The notes under the pieces were generated by a model. The model was given only the letters and a program-made list of their open reading frames with translations. It did no database searches and was not told the origin of the DNA. Of a DNA stretch of 64,000 bases, positions 24,683-32,421 are shown piece after piece (positions within the stretch are counted from its first letter, which is position 1; each line of letters starts with the position of its first letter). Position numbers and translations under genes: made by a program. Source of the DNA: Nocardioides jiangsuensis (GTDB taxonomy: Bacteria > Actinomycetota > Actinomycetes > Propionibacteriales > Nocardioidaceae); NCBI RefSeq assembly GCF_019679455.1, contig NZ_JAIEZQ010000001.1, positions 620,001-684,000 on the forward strand, in the 5' to 3' direction.

Positions 24683-24961
24683 ATGATCACCGCCATCGTC
24701 TTCGTCAAGGCCGACGTCGCCCGCATCCCCGAGGTCGCCGAGCAGATCGCGGCCCTCGAAGGCGTCAGCGAGGTCTACAGCGTGACCGGCCAGATCGACC
24801 TGATCGCCCTGGTCCGGGTCCGCCAGCACGAGGACGTCGCGGCGGTCGTGGCCGACAAGCTCAACAAGGTGCCCGGAATCCAGGCCACCGAGACGCACAT
24901 CGCGTTCCGCGCCTACTCCCAGCACGACCTCGAGTCTGCCTTCTCCCTCGGCCTCGACTGA
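24683..24961 (+). CDS. Stand-alone Lrp/AsnC ligand-binding (RAM) domain protein
   Basis: 92 residues. The whole protein is one alpha-beta RAM domain: ITAIVFVKADVARIPEVAEQIAAL, then VYSVTGQIDLIALVRV with the Gly-x-x-Asp of the effector pocket, and a last strand THIAFRAYSQHDLES. There is no DNA-binding HTH, so it is a SraA-type stand-alone domain that could bind amino acids or form mixed oligomers with full Lrp proteins. Residues and length fit that family well. The gene starts 10 bases after the nuclease stop but seems to have its own leaderless promoter. Confidence 0.88.
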   Translation: MITAIVFVKADVARIPEVAEQIAALEGVSEVYSVTGQIDLIALVRVRQHEDVAAVVADKLNKVPGIQATETHIAFRAYSQHDLESAFSLGLD

Positions 24962-25096
24962 CCGGGTTCACCCCGCTTCTCCCCTTTTCAGCCGCATCGC
25001 ATAGTCAGAACGGGTCAGTCCGATTCGTTCGCCTGCGCCCCGTATGCACCCGCTCCTAGCGTGACCTTGATCTGTTTGCTCAGGTAGGGGGAACGC

Positions 25097-28000
25097 ATGA
25101 CCGGCAGCTCGAGCGCCTGGAAGCGGTGGGGAACCGCGATCGGCACCGTGATCATGATGGTGGTCGGGGTGCTGGGGGCCCCACCGGCCAGCGCCGCACT
25201 CGCGGCACCGGGCGGGTTGTCGCCCTCGACCGCAGTGTCATCGACGGCTCCGGTGCTGACCTGGAGCCGGGTCGGAGCCGCGACCACGTACGAGGTACAG
25301 GTGGACTCCACCTCGTCGTTCTCGTCGCCGCTGTTCTCGACCAGGACGACGAACCGTCGTGCGGTTCCCACCCAGATGCTGCCGGAGGGCCCGCTCTACT
25401 GGCGCGTGCGCGCGGTGAGTGCGTCGGGTGTCGCCGGGTCCTGGGCGACGCGATCGTTCACCGTCAACCCCGCCGCTGCCCCGTCGCCGCTGGCCCCCGC
25501 CAACGGAGTGCAGCTCGCCCAGCCCAACGACCCACCGCTGCTCACCTGGAGCGCCGTGCAGGGTGCCACCAAGTACGACGTCGAGGTCGACACCGAGAAC
25601 GACTTCATCGGCGCGGTGTCGTACTCCACGCAGACCACCTCCTACGTCTTCCCCAACGCGCAAGAGCCCCGGACGTACTACTGGCGCGTGCGGGCGACCC
25701 GGGCCAACGGAGTGTCGACGATGTGGTCTGCCCCGAGCAGCTACACGGTCCAGCCGCTCGGTGATGTGACCACCAGGTACCCGGCCGACAACGCAGATAC
25801 CTCGGTCGAGGACGTCGTCCTCGACTGGGACCCGGTTGCGGGCGCGACGAAGTACGAGGTCCGGGTCAGCACCGACCAGCAGTTCAACACGATCGTCGAC
25901 ACCAAGACCGTGATGAGCACGCGCTACTCGCCGCCGACCACGTACCTGAACAACCAGTACTACTGGCAGGTCCGGGCTCTGAACCCGGCCGGTCTCACCA
26001 CGGGTTGGAAGGAGGTCCCGGCGACCTTCCGTCGGCACTGGCCCGACAAGCCCGCTCTTGTGTACCCGGCTGACCAGATCAGCCAGGCAGTTGCCGATGA
26101 CTTCTACTACCAGTGGACACCCGTCCAGCACGCCACGCGCTACCAGCTCGACGTCGGCAACGACCCCAACTTCTCACCCGGCGAATACGTCACCTGCTAC
26201 ACGGCCGGGACGACCTACACCGGCGGCTACTTCAAGAATCCTGGCAACACCTGCATGCCGAGCCAGGGAGCCGTGACCTACTGGCGGGTGCGCGCCCTCG
26301 ACGAGCCTGCCGGCGTCCAGGGCATCTACTCCCCGATCTACTCCTTCGTCTACGACTCGGGAAATGTTACGAAGACATCTCCGCAGAACGGAGCCGCCGT
26401 GGCGGTGCCCACCCTTGAGTGGCAGGCGTCCCGCGAGGCGGAAAAGTATCGAGTCATCCTCAAGGACGCCGCTGGCAGCAACGTCGGCGGCACGCCTGTC
26501 GACACCTACTCGTTGAGCTGGACGCCCGGTGGCACCAAGCCACTCGACCCCACGAAGGGTCCCTTCTCGTGGACGGTTCAGGCGATCGACGCGAACGGCT
26601 CGGTGTCGCCGAAGTACGGCGCGTGGACCTTCTCGATCTCTGGCGCTCCTGCCGACTCCTCAGCGGCTCCCCTGTCGCCCTTGACCGGCGTGGCCGGAGA
26701 ATCTCCCACCACCCGCTTCCCGGAACTTCGCTGGGAACCGCTCGACGGCGCCGCCTACTACAAAGTCAACATCGGGCGGAGCGGAGCCGGCTACTGGTTC
26801 GAGACCAGCTACTCGCCCATCCTGAGCCAGTCGTTTCCCTACAACGCGGCAACCGACACCGGAAAGGCGTTGCTGTCACCGGGGTCCTACGACTGGCAGG
26901 TTCGGGCGTTCGACGCCCAAGGTGGGTCGCTGGGCTACGGTGCGATGGGAACCTTCCGGATCGCTGACCTCGCTGCGGTACGCGGTCAGCAGATCGCGAT
27001 CAACGGCACCAGCCTCGACGCAGGCACCTCGTGTGACGCCGTCCTCGACGACCCCGGGACGTCGATCGACATCTGCACCGGTGTGCCGACCACCCCGGTC
27101 CTCGACTGGGATCCGGTGCCTGGGGCATCGCACTACATGATCTACCTCGCCCAGGACCGCGAGTTCACGAACATGGTGTACACCTCCATCCCGGAGACCA
27201 CCAACACCCGGTGGACCCCGAACTGGAACTCCTCACCCAGGGCGCTGCCGGACAGCCAGGCGGGCAAGGCGTACTACTGGTTCGTCCGCCCGTGCAAGGC
27301 CGTCAACGTCTGCGCTCCCGACCCGATCTCGACCAACGAAGCGGCGACGCACGCCTTCGACAAGAAGTCACCGGCGGTCGAGCTGGGCTCACCGGCGAAC
27401 CTCGGCTCCGCGGAGGACGACGTGACGTTCACCTGGGAGGACTACCTCACCACCAACACCGCCGCGACCTACGCCGCCAGCGGTGAGAAGAGCACCCAGA
27501 CCGCGCAGCAGTACCGGATCCAGGTGTCCACGTCGAAGACCTTCAGCCCGCTGCTGGAGAACAGGCTGGTGGACCAGCCGACGTACACGCCGTTCGACAA
27601 GACCTACCCCGAAGGAGAGCTCTTCTGGCGGGTCCAGGCCGTCGACGGCGCCAACAACGGCCTGACCTGGTCCGAGACGCGGAGCTTCACCAAGGCCAGT
27701 CCTCGACCGGCTCCCCGTTCCCCGATGAACGGGACCGTGACCGCTGGGGTCAGCCCCTTCCGGTGGCAGGCACCCGACTTCGCCGGCAGCTACAAGCTCG
27801 AGGTCTACACCGACAAGACGCTCTCGCTGACGAACCGCATGCTGGCCACCACGAGCAAGCAGGCGGCCTACTCCGCCACCAGTCCGTTGAAGGCGTCGAG
27901 CACGCCCTACTACTGGCGGGTCCAGCGCTTGGACGCGACCGGCAAGCCCGGCCTCTGGTCCGCGGTAGGTCAGTTCTACTCGCGGGGCACAAGCCCCACG

Positions 28001-28567
28001 CTGGTCGCACCCAGTCACGGCACGTACGTGAGCCCGAGGGACCCGATGTTCACCTGGGGCGCCGTCACCGGCGCGGTCTCCTACCGGTTCGAGCGGAGAG
28101 CAGCCGGCTCGACCTCGAACAGCGAGACCATCACGACAGCCGGTCTGGCATGGGCGCCGACCAGCGCCATCCCCAACGGCACCTGGGAGTGGCGGGTCAC
28201 GGCGTACGACGTCGGCCGGAACCTCCTGGGCGCAAGCTCCTGGCGGACCTTCTACGTCGACGCCGTGGCGCCGCGGGTGGTCTCCAAGTCGCCGACGAGG
28301 ACCGCCTCGCGCACGGTGAACTTCGTGGCGAAGTTCAGCGAGCCGGTGCGCAACGTGAGCCGCTCGACGATGAAGCTCTACGTCCAGGGTCGCGAGGACG
28401 CCCAGACCGCCCAGGTGACGCTGAGCTCCGACGGCAAGACGGCAACGCTGAACCCGAAGTACAACCTGCGCGCAGGGAAGTACTACACGGTCAAGCTCTC
28501 TTCAGCCATCACCGACAGACGTGGCAACCGCCTGGCGGCCACCGCGTGGAAGGTGCGCGCCAAGTAG
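25097..28567 (+). CDS. Very large secreted protein of about ten fibronectin-like repeats with a C-terminal Big_5 domain
   Basis: 1156 residues from ATG 25097, with a GGTAGGGGGA ribosome site. A signal peptide covers about 1-33 (hydrophobic IGTVIMMVVGVLGAPPASA). Then about ten repeats of 85-110 residues follow, each with a strand like LTWSAVQGATKYDVEVDT and a closing strand like YYWRVRATRANG; I count ten such WxV strands. The last about 100 residues (from VAPRVVSKSPTRTA) match the bacterial Ig-like Big_5/SbsA pattern ending in ITDRRGNRLA. No LPxTG motif, lipobox or C-terminal helix is seen, so it is probably released or wall-bound non-covalently. Codon GC is lower in places (around 26.0-26.9 kb) than in neighbours. 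Adhesion or matrix roles are plausible but unproven. Confidence 0.85.
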   Translation: MTGSSSAWKRWGTAIGTVIMMVVGVLGAPPASAALAAPGGLSPSTAVSSTAPVLTWSRVGAATTYEVQVDSTSSFSSPLFSTRTTNRRAVPTQMLPEGPLYWRVRAVSASGVAGSWATRSFTVNPAAAPSPLAPANGVQLAQPNDPPLLTWSAVQGATKYDVEVDTENDFIGAVSYSTQTTSYVFPNAQEPRTYYWRVRATRANGVSTMWSAPSSYTVQPLGDVTTRYPADNADTSVEDVVLDWDPVAGATKYEVRVSTDQQFNTIVDTKTVMSTRYSPPTTYLNNQYYWQVRALNPAGLTTGWKEVPATFRRHWPDKPALVYPADQISQAVADDFYYQWTPVQHATRYQLDVGNDPNFSPGEYVTCYTAGTTYTGGYFKNPGNTCMPSQGAVTYWRVRALDEPAGVQGIYSPIYSFVYDSGNVTKTSPQNGAAVAVPTLEWQASREAEKYRVILKDAAGSNVGGTPVDTYSLSWTPGGTKPLDPTKGPFSWTVQAIDANGSVSPKYGAWTFSISGAPADSSAAPLSPLTGVAGESPTTRFPELRWEPLDGAAYYKVNIGRSGAGYWFETSYSPILSQSFPYNAATDTGKALLSPGSYDWQVRAFDAQGGSLGYGAMGTFRIADLAAVRGQQIAINGTSLDAGTSCDAVLDDPGTSIDICTGVPTTPVLDWDPVPGASHYMIYLAQDREFTNMVYTSIPETTNTRWTPNWNSSPRALPDSQAGKAYYWFVRPCKAVNVCAPDPISTNEAATHAFDKKSPAVELGSPANLGSAEDDVTFTWEDYLTTNTAATYAASGEKSTQTAQQYRIQVSTSKTFSPLLENRLVDQPTYTPFDKTYPEGELFWRVQAVDGANNGLTWSETRSFTKASPRPAPRSPMNGTVTAGVSPFRWQAPDFAGSYKLEVYTDKTLSLTNRMLATTSKQAAYSATSPLKASSTPYYWRVQRLDATGKPGLWSAVGQFYSRGTSPTLVAPSHGTYVSPRDPMFTWGAVTGAVSYRFERRAAGSTSNSETITTAGLAWAPTSAIPNGTWEWRVTAYDVGRNLLGASSWRTFYVDAVAPRVVSKSPTRTASRTVNFVAKFSEPVRNVSRSTMKLYVQGREDAQTAQVTLSSDGKTATLNPKYNLRAGKYYTVKLSSAITDRRGNRLAATAWKVRAK

Positions 28568-28570
28568 CCT
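28565..28570 (+). promoter_or_regulatory. -10 element overlapping the previous stop codon
   Basis: TAGCCT contains the TAG stop of the repeat protein and ends 6 bases before ATG 28577. A leaderless transcript is possible, although read-through from the previous gene would also serve. Confidence 0.35.
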
Positions 28571-28576
28571 TCGGGC

Positions 28577-29191
28577 ATGAACTGGCTCGACCTACTCGGT
28601 TGGGCAGGATCCGCGCTGCTGATCTACTCGATCATGCAAGCGCGGGTCCTGCGCTTCCGGGTCCTCAACCTGATCGCCTGTCTCGTCCTCGTCGTCTTCA
28701 ACGGCCTCCTCGGCATCTGGCCGATGGTCGCGATGAACGTGGTCCTCTCCGCGATCAACCTCTGGTTCATCCGGCAGCTGATCTCCGACCGGCACGACGC
28801 CGCGGCGTTCACGGTGCTCGAGGTGGGACCCAACGACGAGTACCTCCGGCACGTGCTGCGGGTGCACGGCCCGGACATCTTGAGGTTCCAGCCGGACTTC
28901 CTCTGGGACGGCGCGGCGCCGGACCGCTCGGCGTACCTCGTCCAGCGCGGCGACGAGACCGTCGGCGTGGTCCTGATCCGCGACGCGGGCGACGGGGTGG
29001 CCCAGGTCGAGCTCGACTACGTGACGCCGCGGTTCCGGGACTTCTCCCCCGGCGAGTTCGTGTGGCGGCAGAGCGGCGTCCTCAAGGACGACGGGTTCCG
29101 TCGGGTTGTCACCCCCTCGGGCATGGTCGCTCCGTACTACGACAAGGTCGGTTTTCATCGTGAGGACGACGTGTTCGTCCTCGACCTGTGA
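28577..29191 (+). CDS. YgjV-type membrane protein fused to a GNAT-like domain
   Basis: 204 residues. The first about 75 residues hold three membrane helices (LLGWAGSALLIYSIM, VLNLIACLVLVVFNGLLGIW, MNVVLSAINLWFI), the layout of the small YgjV family. The rest is soluble and begins AAFTVLEVGPNDEYLRHVL. It resembles a C-terminal GNAT half: DETVGVVLIRD as the beta4 strand, AQVELDYVTPRFRDFSPGEFVW where the acetyl-CoA loop would be, and GMVAPYYDKVGFHRED as the typical Y-xx-GF ending. The usual R/Q-x-x-G-x-G/A loop is not clear, so catalytic activity is in doubt. It lies 9 bases after the repeat-protein gene. Function unknown. Confidence 0.7.
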   Translation: MNWLDLLGWAGSALLIYSIMQARVLRFRVLNLIACLVLVVFNGLLGIWPMVAMNVVLSAINLWFIRQLISDRHDAAAFTVLEVGPNDEYLRHVLRVHGPDILRFQPDFLWDGAAPDRSAYLVQRGDETVGVVLIRDAGDGVAQVELDYVTPRFRDFSPGEFVWRQSGVLKDDGFRRVVTPSGMVAPYYDKVGFHREDDVFVLDL

Positions 29192-29292
29192 CCGACGCTT
29201 CGCAATTCGTCGGGGAGACTCCCCGTAATTGCTGACATCTTGCGCCGCTCCGCATAAGTTGAAGACTCCTAACAACCCGCGTGGAGGACCAC

Positions 29293-31485
29293 ATGTCGGC
29301 AGCACGCCGCCGTAGGAGCCACAACGTTCGACGGGCGACCGGAGCTGCCACCGCAGCGGTCGTCGCGATCGGACTCGTCTCCTTCGCACCCACGGCACAG
29401 GGCCAGGAGCGCCCGGTGCCCACCGCCAACCAGAGCTCCGAGATCCACCGCCAGGGCGGCAAGCCGCTCTTCGCGAAGTCCGACGGCAGCGCCGTCGGCC
29501 TCGTCCGGGCCTACCTGAAGAGTCAGGGCCTCGGCCGGGAGACCGCCACGTCGGTCCAGGCCAGCGGCGCGCTGTGGAAGACCCGCGGCGTCGGCCACCT
29601 CCGGATGAGCCAGTACGTCGACGGGCTCCGCGTCCACGACACCTACGCCAAGGCCGCGTTCAACGCCTCCGGCAAGCTCGTCGACCTCGTCGAGAACATC
29701 GCCGCCGTGCCCCAGGGCGGGCCGAAGGCGGCCTCGGTCGACAGCGCCGACGCGCTCCGCGCCGCGGTCTCCGCGCTCTACCCGAACCGCTCGGCCGACA
29801 CCCGCGAGACCGGGAGCGCCGGCAACACCACGAGCTTCGCGAAGGGCGGCTTCCACGCCGCCCCGACCGTCGAGCGGGTCGCGGTGCCGACCTCGGACGG
29901 CGGCATGGCCGTCGGCTACGTGGTGACCACGTGGACGACCGACGACAACGAGCTCTACGAGACCCTGGTCAGCGGTGACGGCGACGTCGTCGAGAGCGTG
30001 CTCCGCACCGCCGAGGACGGCTACAACGTCTTCCCGGTCGACCCGGACACCACCCCGCAGCAGATGGTCGCGGGCCCCGGCACCGGCAACGCCGCGTCGC
30101 CGCAGGGTTGGCTCGCCGGCGGGCAGTACTCCCGCGACATCAACGGCAACAACGCGCACGCCTACCTCGACACCGTCGAGGACAACGCACCCGACGCCCC
30201 GGGCACGCCGGTCACCAACGGGAACTTCTCCGCGGTCGCCGACCTGACCAAGCAGCCCGACACCGGCGCCAACCCCGACGTGGCGGTGCAGAACCTCTTC
30301 TACCTCAACAACGTCATCCACGACACGCTCTACGCGGCGGGCTTCGACGAGGTGGCGGGCAACTTCCAGCAGAACAACTTCGGGAACGGCGGGCGCGGCA
30401 GCGACCCGGTCGCCGCCGAGGCGCAGGACGGCGGGGGCACCGACAACGCCAACTTCGCCACCCCGCGCGACGGCCAGGACCCGCGGATGCAGATGTACCT
30501 GTGGAACGCCCCGGTCACCCACAGGGTCGTCCTCGGCACCGCCGAGTACGACGCCACCGGCGCCACCTGGGGCAAGACGCTCGACGGCACCGGCATGACC
30601 GGCTTCCTCGAGGTCGCCAACGACGGCACCGGGACCACCTCGGACGCCTGCGAGACCCTGGCCGGCAGCACGTACGCCGGCAAGCTCGTGATCGCCGACC
30701 GCGGCGCCTGCAACTTCACGGTCAAGGCCAAGAACGTCCAGGTCGCCGGCGGCGCGGGCATCATCGTCGCCAACAACGACGGCACCGCACCGTTCACGAT
30801 GGGTGGCGACGACACCACCGTCACCATCCCCGGCGTCATGGTCAGCCAGGCCGACGGCACCACGCTCAAGGCCGCCAAGGGCCAGTCGGCGACGATCAAG
30901 CTGATCACGCCGAAGCCGCTGATGCGTGACGGCGACGTCGACTCCGACATCGTCTGGCACGAGTACGGCCACGGCCTCACCTGGCGCATGATCGGCCGGA
31001 TGGACGGCCCGATGGCCGGCGCGATCGGCGAGGGCATGAGCGACGTGCTCTCCCTCATCGCCAACGAGGACGACCGCGTCGGCGAGTACTCCGTCGGCGA
31101 CGGCCTCGGCATCCGCCGCTACGCCTACGACGACTACCCGCTCAGCTACGCGGACATGACCAGCGGCGAGGTGCACAACGACGGCGAGGCGTACGGCGCC
31201 ATCGGCTGGCAACTGCTCGAGAGCTACGAGGCCGCCGGGATCGACAAGAGCGTCCTGCTCGGCGACCTGGTCGACGGCATGAACTACACGCCGGCCAAGC
31301 CCACCTACGAGATGATGCGCGACGGCATCCTCGCCGGTCTCGACAACTCCGGCGGCAACGCCCGCGCCTGCCTGGTGTGGGACGCCTTCGCCGAGTACGG
31401 CGTCGGGGTCGGCGCCCAGGCCACGGTCCGTGGCTCGCGCGTGACGATCAGCGAGTCCACCACGGTCCCGGCCAGCTGCGCCTAG
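29293..31485 (+). CDS. Secreted M36 (fungalysin-like) metalloprotease with PA domain
   Basis: 730 residues from ATG 29293, with GTGGAGGA as ribosome site. Signal peptide about 1-38 (basic start, AAVVAIGLVSFAPTAQG). An FTP-type propeptide follows (SQYVDGLRVHDTYAKAAFN), then the M36 core. A PA domain is inserted at about 423-540 (KLVIADRGACNFTVKAKN, GVMVSQADG). The zinc site HEYGH is at about 556-560 and its partner Glu lies in IGEGMSDVLSLI about 30 residues on. The end of the domain has YEMMRDGILAGL and LVWDAFAEYGVG. It should be a broad secreted protease activated by propeptide removal. A strong bidirectional terminator follows. No C-terminal anchor is present. Confidence 0.92.
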   Translation: MSAARRRRSHNVRRATGAATAAVVAIGLVSFAPTAQGQERPVPTANQSSEIHRQGGKPLFAKSDGSAVGLVRAYLKSQGLGRETATSVQASGALWKTRGVGHLRMSQYVDGLRVHDTYAKAAFNASGKLVDLVENIAAVPQGGPKAASVDSADALRAAVSALYPNRSADTRETGSAGNTTSFAKGGFHAAPTVERVAVPTSDGGMAVGYVVTTWTTDDNELYETLVSGDGDVVESVLRTAEDGYNVFPVDPDTTPQQMVAGPGTGNAASPQGWLAGGQYSRDINGNNAHAYLDTVEDNAPDAPGTPVTNGNFSAVADLTKQPDTGANPDVAVQNLFYLNNVIHDTLYAAGFDEVAGNFQQNNFGNGGRGSDPVAAEAQDGGGTDNANFATPRDGQDPRMQMYLWNAPVTHRVVLGTAEYDATGATWGKTLDGTGMTGFLEVANDGTGTTSDACETLAGSTYAGKLVIADRGACNFTVKAKNVQVAGGAGIIVANNDGTAPFTMGGDDTTVTIPGVMVSQADGTTLKAAKGQSATIKLITPKPLMRDGDVDSDIVWHEYGHGLTWRMIGRMDGPMAGAIGEGMSDVLSLIANEDDRVGEYSVGDGLGIRRYAYDDYPLSYADMTSGEVHNDGEAYGAIGWQLLESYEAAGIDKSVLLGDLVDGMNYTPAKPTYEMMRDGILAGLDNSGGNARACLVWDAFAEYGVGVGAQATVRGSRVTISESTTVPASCA

Positions 31486-31503
31486 GACCCAGCAACACCG
31501 CAT

Positions 31504-31546
31504 GACGACGGTGGCCGGCCTCTCCTCGAGGCCGGCCACCGTCGTC
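31504..31546. terminator. Perfect 19-bp bidirectional terminator hairpin
   Basis: The arms at 31504-31522 and 31528-31546 are perfectly complementary (GACGACGGTGGCCGGCCTC on the left) with a TCCTC loop, and GTTT follows on the plus strand. It separates the M36 protease gene from the convergent membrane protein gene and can serve both. Confidence 0.85.
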
Positions 31547-31577
31547 GTTTCCCAACTCACAGGCGGGGCTGACGGCG

Positions 31578-32243
31578 TCAGGGTCGGCCGACGCGCTCCC
31601 CGGCTCGGGGCATCACCAGCGCGGGCCGTGCGGCGATGACCAACCCCAGCGTCGCGTAGCCCACCAGCAGGTGGGTGGCCCCGACGACGTCACCGATCCC
31701 CGGACCGAAGATCCCCATCACCGGGATGCAGACCACCGCCCAGCTCTCGGCCACGAGCGGCCACAGCCGGGCCGCCCCGCGCCAGCGGCCCGCCACGGCG
31801 ACCTTGATACCGATGACGAACATGCCGAGCATCGACAACGGCCAGAACACGTCGAGCACGGTGAGCCAGACCTCGTCCCGCGCCGCGGGCACGAGCCCGT
31901 GCACCAGGCTCCAGACCATGGCCAGCGACAGCAGCACCCGCTCGACCTTGAGCATCGCCACCGCCTTCCGGGAGACGCCGGTGGCCCGGGTGCGCAGCTG
32001 GAGCTGCACCAGGGACAGCACGCCGAGCTGGAAGGCGAAGCCGGTCAGGTCCGTGACCTTGATGCCGACCTCGGTCTCGGGCTGGAAGCCGTAGGCGAAG
32101 TTCGCCACCGACCAGGTGACGGCGCCGGCGGTCAGGCCCAGGGCCAGCCCGCGGGCCCCGCCCTCGGTGACCGGCGGCGCGGACGGCGTGTCGGTTCCGT
32201 AGCCGTCGGTGCGAGCCGGAGCGGACGTGGTGGAGATGTTCAT
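31578..32243 (-). CDS. Multi-pass membrane protein of unknown function
   Basis: 221 residues from ATG 32243 with an AGGAGGA ribosome site. After a polar Ser/Thr/Pro-rich N terminus of about 35 residues there are about six hydrophobic helices (ALGLTAGAVTWSVANFAYGF, FAFQLGVLSLVQLQL, VLLSLAMVWSLVHGLV, VFWPLSMLGMFVIGIKVAVAG, LVAESWAVVCIPVMGIFGPG, HLLVGYATLGLVIAARPALV). I do not recognise the family and see no catalytic motif. It is divergent from a two-component sensor gene across a 178-base gap, so it may be that system's target, which is inference. Confidence 0.72.
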   Translation of the reverse strand: MNISTTSAPARTDGYGTDTPSAPPVTEGGARGLALGLTAGAVTWSVANFAYGFQPETEVGIKVTDLTGFAFQLGVLSLVQLQLRTRATGVSRKAVAMLKVERVLLSLAMVWSLVHGLVPAARDEVWLTVLDVFWPLSMLGMFVIGIKVAVAGRWRGAARLWPLVAESWAVVCIPVMGIFGPGIGDVVGATHLLVGYATLGLVIAARPALVMPRAGERVGRP

Positions 32244-32421
32244 GGCGGTGCTTCCTCCTGGTCGTGAGCGGTGCCGTTCACCGCATGCCAGAAGCCTCGG
32301 CGGGACGCGTCCCGGGCCACCAGGGCGCCGCGTCCCGACCTGTGTCACCTCTGCTGTCCCAGGCCGGTCGGGACTCCGGTCCTAGGGACACCGGGACGCT
32401 TCGTACGGCACGCTTCTCGAT

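Noticed and set aside
29269-31560. 763-codon open frame on the minus strand opposite the M36 protease
   Set aside because: It mirrors the protease frame in GC-rich DNA. Its translation is low-complexity (Arg, Gly, Val, Asp) with no domain, while the plus strand has a full M36/PA architecture.
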